Positions 1 to 7,403 of a stretch of 12,779 nucleotides of DNA are shown piece after piece. A model generated the notes under the pieces. It ran no database searches. It worked only from the letters and a program-made list of their open reading frames with translations, and was not told the DNA's origin. How positions within the stretch are numbered: the stretch's first letter is position 1; every line of letters starts with the position of its first letter. The translations under genes and the position numbers were made by a program. The DNA comes from an uncultured Pseudorhodobacter sp. (GTDB lineage: Bacteria > Pseudomonadota > Alphaproteobacteria > Rhodobacterales > Rhodobacteraceae): contig CAMFLG010000038.1 of NCBI GenBank assembly GCA_945957495.1, positions 1-12,779 on the forward strand. The letters run 5' to 3'.

Positions 1-464
1 GGCGTCAGCTTATGCACCCTTTGGTCGATCATGTTCACCACCAGCGCCTTGGCGATCACCTCTCCGGCCGCATCCCGGCCCGCCTTTGGCGCCTGTGCCG
101 CGAAATGCTGGGTCAGCACAAACGGCGCACGCAGGTTGCTTTCCAGATGCCGGTCCCAGCTTTTGCGCGTCGCGGTCTGGATGGTGTCGTATTCAAAGAT
201 CGAGGCGTTGTTGACCAGCACCGTCAGCGGCCCGCCCAGCCCCTGCACCGCGCGTTCGACCAGCTTTTCCACCTGCGCCTCGATCAGCAGATCGGCGCGC
301 AGCGTCACTGCGCGGCGACCCATCGCGGTGATCTCGGCGGCAACCGCCTCGGCCTCTTTGCGCGAGGCGGCGAAATGCACCGCCACGTCATAGCCACGCT
401 GCGCCAGATACAGCGCCATCGCCCGACCCAGCCGCTTGCCCGCCCCTGTCACCAAAGCCCGCAT
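1..464 (-). CDS. SDR-family oxidoreductase, pteridine reductase-like (3' end cut by window edge)
   Basis: Partial gene: the first ~154 codons are present and the C-terminus lies beyond the left edge. The visible part is an NAD(P)-binding Rossmann domain with TGAGKRLG at residues 6-13, the NNAS motif at 85-88 and the strand NMIDQRV at 144-150. TGxxKRLG plus an Asp where classical SDRs have the catalytic Ser (here Asp147) is typical of the PTR1/FolM pteridine-reductase branch, which reduces dihydropterins or dihydrofolate with NADPH. The YxxxK pair would lie outside the window and cannot be checked. The ATG at 464 is preferred over the ATG at 470 because GGAAAGG sits six bases before it and directly abuts the other. 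It is the last visible gene of a tight minus-strand unit. A folate or pterin role is inferred from the family; a generic SDR remains possible. Confidence 0.8.
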   Translation of the reverse strand, partial: MRALVTGAGKRLGRAMALYLAQRGYDVAVHFAASRKEAEAVAAEITAMGRRAVTLRADLLIEAQVEKLVERAVQGLGGPLTVLVNNASIFEYDTIQTATRKSWDRHLESNLRAPFVLTQHFAAQAPKAGRDAAGEVIAKALVVNMIDQRVHKLT

Positions 465-466
465 CG

Positions 467-640
467 TCATCCTTTCCTGCAATCGCAGCCCTTGCTGCCG
501 ATGATGAACCGGCCACAGCGCGGGCAGGTCTTGGGCTTGGACGGGCGCAACCGCCGCCGCACCGATCCGGGGAACAGCGCGTTGCCCAACATGCCGATGA
601 CCAACATCACCAACAGGAAAACGATCACCGCCTTGATCAT
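467..640 (-). CDS. 57-residue membrane-anchored small protein with Cys-rich tail, unknown function
   Basis: A short ORF (57 residues) that begins one base after the stop of the S49 peptidase gene and ends three bases before the SDR start, so it is almost certainly translated as part of that unit. Residues 3-20 form one hydrophobic helix. A basic stretch follows (RRRLRP, 28-33), then a tail with CPRCG at 39-43 and CDC at 52-54, giving a Cys-x2-Cys/Cys-x-Cys pattern that could bind a metal. The positive-inside rule predicts the Cys tail is cytoplasmic. I recall similar short proteins annotated as hypothetical in Rhodobacterales. No function can be assigned; a role beside the peptidase is guilt by association only. 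Confidence 0.72.
   Translation of the reverse strand: MIKAVIVFLLVMLVIGMLGNALFPGSVRRRLRPSKPKTCPRCGRFIIGSKGCDCRKG
471..477 (-). promoter_or_regulatory. Ribosome binding site that decides the SDR start
   Basis: On the minus strand GGAAAGG lies six bases before the ATG at 464 and directly against an alternative ATG at 470. The site overlaps the last codons of the upstream 57-residue gene, which suggests translational coupling between the two. Confidence 0.55.
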
Positions 641-641
641 C

Positions 642-1430
642 CTATAGCCCGTAGCGCGCCCAAAGCGCGCGCTCCTCTACCGCGCTCAGCGCATCTTCGG
701 CCAGCGAAATCCCGAACCGGCTCAGCAGTCCGCGCTTGATCCCCAAGGGCAACAGCCGCACCTTGTCGCCGTATAGCGCCTTCAGCTTGGGCACCAGATG
801 TGCCACGCCATCGGCGAGCCCCAGATCCACCGCCTGCTGTCCCACCCAGACATCCGCGTTGAACAGGTCCGCCTCGGCCAACCGGTTGCCCCGCCGCGCC
901 TTCACATGCGCGATAAAGGCCGCGTGGATCGGCGCCTGAATGGCTTTAAGCCGCTCTACATCCTCGGGCTTTTGCGGCAGGAACGGATCGGCAAAGCTTT
1001 TCGATTTGCCCGCCGTCACCACGCGCCGCTCCACCCCTTGCCGCGCCATCAGTTCGGGAAAGCCGAACGAGGCGAAAATCACCCCGATGGAGCCGACAAG
1101 CGACGACTCATCCACCCAGATCTGATCGCCCGCACAGGCCAGCCAATAGCCGCCCGACGCCGCCACATCCTCGACAAAGGCATGAACCTGAACGCCTTTT
1201 TCCGCCGCCAACCGCCGGATGCGCGCGGCGATCAGGCTGGATTGCACCGGCGATCCGCCCGGCGAATTGATCACCAGCGCCACCGCCGCAGGTTTCATCC
1301 GGAAGGCTTTCTCGATGATCGGCGCCAATCCGGCATCGGTCAGGCTGTTGCGTCCGGTGCCAATGGCACCAGACAGCCGGATCACCGGCACCACGGGGGG
1401 CTTCTTCAAGAAAGGGATAAAGCGCTTCAT
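642..1430 (-). CDS. S49 family serine peptidase (SppA/SohB-like)
   Basis: 262 residues, the size of short single-domain S49 proteases rather than the ~600-residue E. coli SppA. S49 enzymes use a Ser/Lys dyad to cut signal-peptide remnants or membrane proteins. Here NSPGGSP at 55-61 is the oxyanion region, Ser92 in ASGGY (91-95) is the nucleophile and Lys144 in GKSKS is the general base. The 52-residue Ser-Lys spacing equals that of Bacillus subtilis SppA (Ser147/Lys199). SSLVGSIGVI (109-118) is another family block. I see no clear signal peptide or N-terminal membrane helix, only a short basic and hydrophobic start, so the protein may be cytoplasmic or peripherally bound. The gene is divergent from the LysR gene and is followed one base later by the 57-residue gene. 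The family call is firm; the substrate is unknown. Confidence 0.93.
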   Translation of the reverse strand: MKRFIPFLKKPPVVPVIRLSGAIGTGRNSLTDAGLAPIIEKAFRMKPAAVALVINSPGGSPVQSSLIAARIRRLAAEKGVQVHAFVEDVAASGGYWLACAGDQIWVDESSLVGSIGVIFASFGFPELMARQGVERRVVTAGKSKSFADPFLPQKPEDVERLKAIQAPIHAAFIAHVKARRGNRLAEADLFNADVWVGQQAVDLGLADGVAHLVPKLKALYGDKVRLLPLGIKRGLLSRFGISLAEDALSAVEERALWARYGL

Positions 1431-1475
1431 CCGGTCAAACTACGCACTTGCCCGCGCCGACACAACGCCCGCCCG

Positions 1476-1496
1476 CCATCTTGGCCCAAATACTCC
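1476..1496. repeat. Possible Rhodobacterales intergenic repeat motif
   Basis: In the 133-base gap between the divergent peptidase and LysR genes, the minus strand reads GGAGTATTTGGGCCAAGATG and one more base. I recall strings of this kind recurring many times in Rhodobacterales intergenic DNA, but only one copy is present here, so the window itself does not prove repetition. Confidence 0.35.
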
Positions 1497-1563
1497 TGCC
1501 CAAGGCGGCACCCGCGCCACGCCAGCCTTGCAAGCGGCCCCATTCCCCGCCACCCTGCCCGGC

Positions 1564-2451
1564 ATGATCGACAAGCTGGAAATGTTCATCGCCCTTGCCA
1601 ACGAACGCCACTTTGGCCGCGCGGCAGAGGTGTGCCGCGTCACCCAACCCAGCCTGTCCTCGGCGATCCGGCAGTTAGAGGATCAACTGGGCGTGCAACT
1701 GGTGTTTCGCGGCTCGCGGTTTCAGGGCCTGACGCCGGAAGGCCAGCGCGTGCTGGACTGGGCGCGCCGCATCGTTGGCGACATGCGCGCGCTGAAGGAT
1801 GAAATGCGCACGGTGCATGCCGGGCTGTCGGGCAACCTGCGCATCGGCGTGATCCCCACCGCCCTGCCGATGGTGGCCGGGCTGACCGCGCCTTTCACCG
1901 CGCGCCACCCGAACATGCGCGTCACCATCCTGTCGCGCACCTCTGCCGAGATTCTGGCCGGCATCGAAAGTCTGGAACTGGATGCGGGCATTACCTATCT
2001 GGACAACGAACCCTTGGGCCGCGTCGCGCAAGTGCCTTTGTATACTGAATTTTATCGCTTTCTCTGCGCCCCCGGCACGGCCCTTGCGGACCGTGTGCAG
2101 ATTTCATGGTCGGAACTGGCGCATGAACCCCTGTGCCTGCTGACCGCCGACATGCAGAACCGCCGCATCGTCAACCTGCATCTGGCCGAGGTTGGCGCGC
2201 GCATTTCGCCCACGGTTGAATCCAATTCCACCATCGCGCTGGTGGCGCATGTGCAAACCGGGAAATGGGCCTCTGTCGTGCCGATGAAACTGGCAGAGAT
2301 GTTTACCGCGCAGGGTCTGGTCGCCATCCCGATTGTCGAACCAGAGGCCGAACATCTGGTCGGCCTGATCACCGCAAAGCGTGATCCGCAAACCCCGGTG
2401 CTTCAGGCCCTGATGGAAGAGGCGGCGCGGTTGGGCAATCGTCTGCGTTGA
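1564..2451 (+). CDS. LysR-type transcriptional regulator, likely regulator of the fds operon
   Basis: 295 residues, normal LTTR length. An N-terminal winged HTH (residues 1-60) shows the LysR signature: FIALANERHFGRAAEVCRVT, then QPSLSSAIRQLEDQLG and RGSRFQGLTPEG. A linker helix (62-90) and a two-lobed periplasmic-binding-type effector domain (about 91-295, beginning NLRIGVIP) follow. The open frame reaches back to 1219, but only the ATG at 1564 starts the protein at the usual LysR N-terminus (MIDKLEMFIALA). It sits 88 bases upstream of fdsG on the same strand, and LysR genes often lie next to the operon they control. The AT-rich gap carries CGATAT repeats suited to LTTR binding. Family certain; control of formate dehydrogenase and the effector (possibly formate) are inferred. 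Confidence 0.93.
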   Translation: MIDKLEMFIALANERHFGRAAEVCRVTQPSLSSAIRQLEDQLGVQLVFRGSRFQGLTPEGQRVLDWARRIVGDMRALKDEMRTVHAGLSGNLRIGVIPTALPMVAGLTAPFTARHPNMRVTILSRTSAEILAGIESLELDAGITYLDNEPLGRVAQVPLYTEFYRFLCAPGTALADRVQISWSELAHEPLCLLTADMQNRRIVNLHLAEVGARISPTVESNSTIALVAHVQTGKWASVVPMKLAEMFTAQGLVAIPIVEPEAEHLVGLITAKRDPQTPVLQALMEEAARLGNRLR

Positions 2452-2472
2452 TAGATTTTGCCTATTGAATGA

Positions 2473-2500
2473 CGATATAACGATATTGATTTTCATATCG
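2473..2500. promoter_or_regulatory. Candidate LysR operator upstream of fdsG
   Basis: An AT-rich island in otherwise GC-rich DNA. CGATAT occurs at 2473-2478 and 2481-2486, and its reverse complement ATATCG at 2495-2500. The last two form a dyad with 6-base arms and an 8-base spacer; the first is an extra direct copy. This resembles the dyad boxes (T-N11-A type) bound by LysR regulators. Position between the regulator gene and fdsG supports an operator; binding is not shown. Confidence 0.5.
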
Positions 2501-2513
2501 AACAGGGTATCAC
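2486..2513 (+). promoter_or_regulatory. Possible sigma70-type promoter for fdsGBACD
   Basis: TTGATT (2486-2491) and TATCAC (2508-2513) are separated by 16 bases, each matching four of six consensus positions. Transcription would start near 2520, leaving a leader of about 20 bases that includes AAGGG (2529-2533) before the fdsG ATG. The -35 element overlaps the CGATAT dyad, as expected for a LysR-activated promoter. This is a weak match chosen partly by position. Confidence 0.3.
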
Positions 2514-2539
2514 CGCCCCACGCTAGCAAAGGGCCCGCC

Positions 2540-3007
2540 ATGCTTGATTCCGTCGAAATCACCACTCGGGTTGGGGAAATCCTCAACGCTCACAAGGGGA
2601 TGGAGGGGCCGCTTTTGCCGATCCTTCACGCCATTCAGGCCGATTTCGGCTATGTTCCGCAGGCGGCGCTGCCGATCATCGCCCAGGATCTGAACCTTTC
2701 CCGCGCCGAGGTGCATGGCGTGATGAGCTTTTACCACGATTTCCGCGAAAATCCGGCCGGAAACCATGTGCTGAAACTTTGCCGCGCCGAAAGCTGTCAG
2801 TCGATGGGCGCAGACCGGGTTGCCGCCCACGCGCAAAAGGCTTTGGGCATCGAATGGCACGAAACCACCAAGGACGGGCAAATCACGCTGGAGCCGGTGT
2901 TCTGCCTTGGCCTTTGCGCCTGCGGCCCCGCCGCGCTGCTGGATGGCAAACTGGTCGGTCGGGTCGATGAAGCCCGCATTGATGCGATGATCGGGGGGCT
3001 GAAATGA
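2540..3007 (+). CDS. fdsG: NAD-dependent formate dehydrogenase gamma subunit FdsG
   Basis: 155 residues, a NuoE/24-kDa-type thioredoxin-fold [2Fe-2S] subunit. Four cluster ligands are visible: Cys81 and Cys86 (LCRAESC) and Cys122 and Cys126 (CLGLC). The helical N-terminal part contains GPLLPILHAIQADFGYVP and VHGVMSFYHDF, typical of NuoE/FdsG. The subunit takes electrons from the FdsA Fe-S chain and sits next to the FMN of FdsB in the soluble cytoplasmic enzyme. The frame is open from 2465, but the ATG at 2540 is preferred: it has AAGGG six bases upstream and gives a protein starting at the usual family N-terminus, while the upstream part overlaps the AT-rich control region. Its stop overlaps the fdsB start by four bases (ATGA). 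Confidence 0.95.
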   Translation: MLDSVEITTRVGEILNAHKGMEGPLLPILHAIQADFGYVPQAALPIIAQDLNLSRAEVHGVMSFYHDFRENPAGNHVLKLCRAESCQSMGADRVAAHAQKALGIEWHETTKDGQITLEPVFCLGLCACGPAALLDGKLVGRVDEARIDAMIGGLK

Positions 3008-4530
3008 AGATTTACCTGCCGCTGGACAGCGCCGCCGTCGCCCTTGGCGCCGATGAGATTGCCGAAGCCCTGCACGTTCATGCGCGTGCCAAAGGGGTTG
3101 ACCTGACGCTGGTGCGCAACGGCTCGCGCGGGATGGTCTGGCTGGAACCGATGGCCGAGGTGGAAACCCCCGCCGGTCGCATGGCCTTTGGCCCGCTGAC
3201 CCTGTCGGACGTGCCCGCCCTGTTCGGCGATCTGGCCGCGCACCCCAAGGCGCTTGGCCTGACCGACGATCTGCCCTGGCTGCGCGCGCAAACCCGGCTG
3301 ACCTTTGCCCGCGTTGGCGTGATCGACCCGCTTTCCCTGAATGATTACAAGGCCCACGGCGGGCTTGCGGGCCTGACCCGCGCGCTGACAATGGACATGC
3401 CCGCCATCGTCGCCGAAGTCACCAACTCTGGCCTGCGCGGTCGCGGTGGCGCAGGCTTCCCCACCGGCACCAAGTGGAAAACCGTGTCCGAGGCGAAGGC
3501 GGATCAGAAATACATCGTGTGCAACGCCGATGAAGGCGACAGCGCCACCTTTGCCGACCGTATGCTGATGGAAGGCGACCCCTTCACCCTGATCGAGGGC
3601 ATGGCGATTGCGGGCCTCGCCACCGGGGCCACCAAGGGATATGTGTATATTCGTTCAGAATACCCCATCGCCATCGCGGTGATGCAAAAGGCCGTGCAGA
3701 TCGCCCGGGCCGAGGGCGTGCTGGGCGCATCAGTCATGGGGTCGGGCCGCGCATTCGACATGGACATCCGTGTCGGCGCCGGGGCCTATGTCTGCGGCGA
3801 GGAAACCAGCCTGCTGAACAGTCTGGAAGGCAAACGTGGTGTCGTGCGCGCCAAACCGCCACTGCCCGCGCTGCAAGGCTTCCTTGGCAAACCCACCGTC
3901 GTCAACAACGTGATCTCGCTGGCCACCGTGCCGGTGATCTTTGAAAAGGGCGCCGAGGCGTACAAGAACTTCGGCCTTGGCCGCTCGCGTGGCACCATCC
4001 CGCTGCAAATCGCCGGAAACGTTAAACACGGCGGGCTGTATGAGATCGCCTTTGGCCTGACGCTGGGCGAAATCGTGGACAAGATCGGCGGCGGCACCGC
4101 CTCTGGCCGCCCGGTGAAGGCGGTGCAGGTGGGCGGGCCTTTGGGCGCCTATTTCCCCCGCGCCCTGTTCGACACGCCCTTCGGGTATGAGGAATTCGCG
4201 GGCAAAGACGGCCTGATCGGCCATGCCGGCCTGACTGTGTTCGACGATTCCGCCGACATGCTGAAACAGGCCCGCTTTGCGATGGAATTCTGTGCCATCG
4301 AATCCTGCGGCAAATGCACCCCCTGCCGCATCGGCGCGGTGCGCGGCGTGGAAACCGTGGACCGCATCGCCAAGGGCGACGCCTCTGCCATCCCGCTGTT
4401 GACCGATCTGTGCAACACCATGAAAGCCGGGTCTCTGTGCGCCCTGGGCGGCTTTACCCCCTACCCGGTAATGTCCGCGCTGACCCATTTCCCCGATGAC
4501 TTCAACGCCATGAAGGAAGCCGCCGAATGA
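3004..4530 (+). CDS. fdsB: NAD-dependent formate dehydrogenase beta subunit FdsB (FMN, NAD-binding)
   Basis: 508 residues, a NuoF/51-kDa-type subunit that reduces NAD+ through FMN. The N-terminal ~110 residues precede the NuoF-like core and contain no cysteine, so any thioredoxin-like fold there has lost a cluster. The core shows the FMN loop GRGGAGFPTG (146-155), the CNADEGDS segment (173-180), GAGAYVCGEETSLLNSLEGK (258-277) of the nucleotide site, and the N3-type [4Fe-4S] ligands Cys435, Cys438 and Cys441 (ESCGKCTPCR) with Cys479 (SLCALG). Upstream GGGGGG inside the fdsG end can serve as ribosome binding site. The stop codon overlaps the fdsA start by four bases, so expression is coupled. 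The combination with a 958-residue NuoG/FdhA-like FdsA separates it from complex I NuoF. Confidence 0.96.
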   Translation: MKIYLPLDSAAVALGADEIAEALHVHARAKGVDLTLVRNGSRGMVWLEPMAEVETPAGRMAFGPLTLSDVPALFGDLAAHPKALGLTDDLPWLRAQTRLTFARVGVIDPLSLNDYKAHGGLAGLTRALTMDMPAIVAEVTNSGLRGRGGAGFPTGTKWKTVSEAKADQKYIVCNADEGDSATFADRMLMEGDPFTLIEGMAIAGLATGATKGYVYIRSEYPIAIAVMQKAVQIARAEGVLGASVMGSGRAFDMDIRVGAGAYVCGEETSLLNSLEGKRGVVRAKPPLPALQGFLGKPTVVNNVISLATVPVIFEKGAEAYKNFGLGRSRGTIPLQIAGNVKHGGLYEIAFGLTLGEIVDKIGGGTASGRPVKAVQVGGPLGAYFPRALFDTPFGYEEFAGKDGLIGHAGLTVFDDSADMLKQARFAMEFCAIESCGKCTPCRIGAVRGVETVDRIAKGDASAIPLLTDLCNTMKAGSLCALGGFTPYPVMSALTHFPDDFNAMKEAAE

Positions 4531-7403
4531 AAGACTTCATCATCCCGGATCGCGATTTCGGCACCCCTGCGGCGAAATCAAAACAAATGGTCACATTGAC
4601 CATCGACGGTTTTGACGTGACGGTGCCGAAAGGCACCTCGATCATGCGGGCGGCGGCAGAGGCGGGCATTCAGGTGCCGAAGCTCTGCGCCACCGACAGC
4701 ATCGACGCCTTTGGCTCGTGCCGCCTTTGCCTTGTGGAAATCGAAGGCCGCAACGGCACCCCCGCCTCTTGCACCACCCCGGTTGCGCCCGGCCTGAAAG
4801 TCACCACCCAGAACGCCAAGCTGAAACAGCTGCGGCGCGGCGTGATGGAGCTTTACATCTCGGATCACCCGCTGGATTGCCTGACCTGCTCGGCCAACGG
4901 CGATTGTGAATTGCAGGATATGGCGGGGGCCGTCGGCCTGCGCGATGTGCGCTATGAGGCGATCGACACCCATTTCCGGGTGAAGAACACCAGTGGCGAG
5001 GCGAACCCGAACTATAGCGCCAAAGACGAATCCAACCCCTATTTCACCTACGATCCGCAGAAATGCATCGTCTGTTCGCGCTGTGTGCGCGCCTGTGAAG
5101 AGGTGCAAGGCACCTTTGCGCTGACCATCGAAGGCCGGGGCTTCGATTCTCGCGTATCCTTCGGTGCGAAAACCGACACGGCGCTGTCCTCGGATTGCGT
5201 GTCTTGCGGTGCCTGCGTGCAGGCCTGCCCGACCGCGACCTTGCAGGAAAAGTCGATCATCAACATCGGCACGCCGTCGCATTCGGTCATCACCACCTGC
5301 GCCTATTGCGGCGTGGGCTGTCAGTTCAAGGCCGAAATGCGCGGCGATGAACTGGTGCGGATGACGCCTTACAAACACGGCAAGGCCAACCGAGGCCATT
5401 CCTGCGTCAAGGGCCGTTTTGCCTATGGCTATGCGTCGCACAAAGACCGCATCCTGAACCCGATGATCCGCGACAGCATCAACGATCCGTGGAAAGAAGT
5501 CTCTTGGCCCGAGGCGATGCAGTTCGCCGCCAACCGGATGCAGGGGCTGATTGACAAGCATGGGCGCCAGTCTGTGGGTGTGATCACCAGCAGCCGCTGC
5601 ACCAATGAAGAGGCCTATCTGGTTCAGAAACTGACCCGCGCGGTGTTTATGAACAACAATACAGATACCTGCGCGCGTGTATGCCATTCGCCCACCGGCT
5701 ATGGGCTTGGCCAAACGCTAGGCACCTCTGCCGGGACGCAAGACTTTGATTCGGTGGAACAAACCGATGTCGCCATCGTCATCGGCGCCAACCCTGCCTC
5801 GGGCCACCCGGTCTTTGCCAGCCGGTTGAAGAAACGCATCCGGCAGGGTGCAAAGCTGATTGTGATCGACCCGCGCCGCACCGAAATGGTGGAAAGTGCC
5901 CATATCAAGGCCGCGCATCATCTGGCGCTGACCCCCGGCACCAACGTGGCCATCGTCACGGCGCTGGCGCATGTGATCGTGACGGAAGGCCTGTTCAACC
6001 AAACGTTCATTCAGGAACGCTGCGACTGGGATGAATTCCAGGATTACGCCGAATTCGTCAGCCAACCGCAGCATTCCCCCGAAGCGGTCGAGATTCTGAC
6101 CGGCGTGAAGGCGGCAGAGGTGCGCGCGGCGGCACGGCTTTATGCCACCGGCGGCAACGGCTCTATTTACTACGGGCTGGGCGTGACCGAACATTCGCAA
6201 GGCTCCACCACCGTCATCGGCATTGCCAACCTGGCGATGATGACCGGCAATATCGGCCGTCCGGGCGTGGGCGTGAACCCGCTGCGCGGCCAGAACAACG
6301 TGCAAGGCTCTTGCGATATGGGGTCTTTCCCGCACGAATTGCCCGGCTATCGCCATGTGAAGGGCGAGGGCGTGCGCGAGATCTTTGAAAAGGTCTGGGG
6401 CGTGTCGATTGATCCCGAACCCGGCCTGCGCATCCCCAACATGCTGGACGCCGCCGTCGAGGGCACCTTCAAGGGCCTGTATTGCCAGGGCGAAGACATC
6501 CTGCAATCAGACCCCGACACCAAACACGTTGCCGCCGGTCTGGCCGCGATGGACTGCGTGATCGTCCATGACCTGTTCCTGAACGAGACGGCGAATTACG
6601 CGCATGTGTTCTTCCCTGGCTCGACCTTCCTGGAAAAAGACGGCACCTTCACCAACGCCGAACGCCGCATCAACCGCGTACGCAGGGTGATGGCACCGCG
6701 CAACGGCTATGCCGATTGGGAAGTGACGCAGATGTTCGCCAATGCGATGGGCGGCAACTGGGGCTACACCCATCCCGCGCAGATCATGGAGGAAATCGCG
6801 CTGACCACGCCGTCCTTTGCCGGTGTCACCTATGACCTCTTGGAGGAAAAGGGCTCGGTCCAGTGGCCCTGCAACGAAAAGGCACCCGAGGGCACGCCGC
6901 TGATGCACGTTGACGGCTTTGTGCGCGGCAAGGGCAAGTTCATCAACACCGAATATGTGGCCACGGACGAAAAGACCGGCCCGCGTTTCCCGTTGCTTTT
7001 GACCACCGGGCGCATCCTGTCGCAGTATAACGTCGGCGCACAGACCCGCCGCACCGACAACGTCGTCTGGCATTCCGAAGACCTGCTGGAGATTCATCCG
7101 CACGACGCCGAGGTGCGCGGCATCAAGGATGGTCAGTTCGTGCGGCTGGCCAGCCGGTCGGGCGACACCACCCTGCGCGCAACCGTGACCGATCGCGTCA
7201 ATCCGGGCGTGGTTTACACCACCTTCCACCACCCCGACACGCAGGCCAACGTGATCACCACCGACTTTTCCGATTGGGCCACAAACTGCCCGGAATACAA
7301 GGTCACGGCGGTGCAAATCTCGCCCTCCAACGGCCCGTCCGAGTGGCAAGAGGAATATGCGGCGCAGGCCGCGCATTCCCGCCGGATCGCAGCGGCAGAG
7401 TGA
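4527..7403 (+). CDS. fdsA: Formate dehydrogenase alpha subunit FdsA (Mo-bis-MGD, Fe-S)
   Basis: 958 residues, the catalytic subunit that oxidises formate to CO2 in the cytoplasm and can work in reverse. The N-terminal ferredoxin domain has [2Fe-2S] ligands Cys54, Cys65, Cys68 and Cys82. Next come a His/Cys [4Fe-4S] site (His114, Cys118, Cys121, Cys127), two ferredoxin-type clusters (Cys180/183/186/190 and Cys224/227/230/234) and the cluster beside the cofactor (Cys258, Cys261, Cys265, Cys293). The molybdopterin domain carries the Mo ligand Cys386 followed by His387 in VCHSPTG, and Arg587 in NPLRGQN. These match the positions I recall for the Rhodobacter capsulatus enzyme. The enzyme uses Cys, not selenocysteine. 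The C-terminal dinucleotide-binding domain spans about 820-930. The stop overlaps the fdsC start by one base (TGATG). Sequence and operon context make the identification very secure. Confidence 0.97.
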   Translation: MKDFIIPDRDFGTPAAKSKQMVTLTIDGFDVTVPKGTSIMRAAAEAGIQVPKLCATDSIDAFGSCRLCLVEIEGRNGTPASCTTPVAPGLKVTTQNAKLKQLRRGVMELYISDHPLDCLTCSANGDCELQDMAGAVGLRDVRYEAIDTHFRVKNTSGEANPNYSAKDESNPYFTYDPQKCIVCSRCVRACEEVQGTFALTIEGRGFDSRVSFGAKTDTALSSDCVSCGACVQACPTATLQEKSIINIGTPSHSVITTCAYCGVGCQFKAEMRGDELVRMTPYKHGKANRGHSCVKGRFAYGYASHKDRILNPMIRDSINDPWKEVSWPEAMQFAANRMQGLIDKHGRQSVGVITSSRCTNEEAYLVQKLTRAVFMNNNTDTCARVCHSPTGYGLGQTLGTSAGTQDFDSVEQTDVAIVIGANPASGHPVFASRLKKRIRQGAKLIVIDPRRTEMVESAHIKAAHHLALTPGTNVAIVTALAHVIVTEGLFNQTFIQERCDWDEFQDYAEFVSQPQHSPEAVEILTGVKAAEVRAAARLYATGGNGSIYYGLGVTEHSQGSTTVIGIANLAMMTGNIGRPGVGVNPLRGQNNVQGSCDMGSFPHELPGYRHVKGEGVREIFEKVWGVSIDPEPGLRIPNMLDAAVEGTFKGLYCQGEDILQSDPDTKHVAAGLAAMDCVIVHDLFLNETANYAHVFFPGSTFLEKDGTFTNAERRINRVRRVMAPRNGYADWEVTQMFANAMGGNWGYTHPAQIMEEIALTTPSFAGVTYDLLEEKGSVQWPCNEKAPEGTPLMHVDGFVRGKGKFINTEYVATDEKTGPRFPLLLTTGRILSQYNVGAQTRRTDNVVWHSEDLLEIHPHDAEVRGIKDGQFVRLASRSGDTTLRATVTDRVNPGVVYTTFHHPDTQANVITTDFSDWATNCPEYKVTAVQISPSNGPSEWQEEYAAQAAHSRRIAAAE

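Noticed and set aside
1219..1563. 115-codon N-terminal extension of the LysR frame
   Set aside because: It runs over the peptidase gene and the divergent gap; LysR proteins start at the MIDKLEMFIALA segment.
798..1802. Plus-strand open frame opposite the S49 peptidase gene, running into the LysR gene
   Set aside because: It overlaps two real genes and encodes an Arg/His/Pro-rich product typical of a high-GC shadow frame.
4578..5714. Long minus-strand open frame (378 codons) opposite fdsA
   Set aside because: It is antisense to a secure gene with all catalytic motifs; long reverse frames are expected in high-GC DNA, and the translation has no recognisable domain.
4527..7403. Possible selenocysteine formate dehydrogenase or NuoG of complex I
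   Set aside because: The active-site residue is an ordinary Cys codon (residue 386), and the neighbours fdsC and fdsD with no other nuo genes mark this as FdsA.
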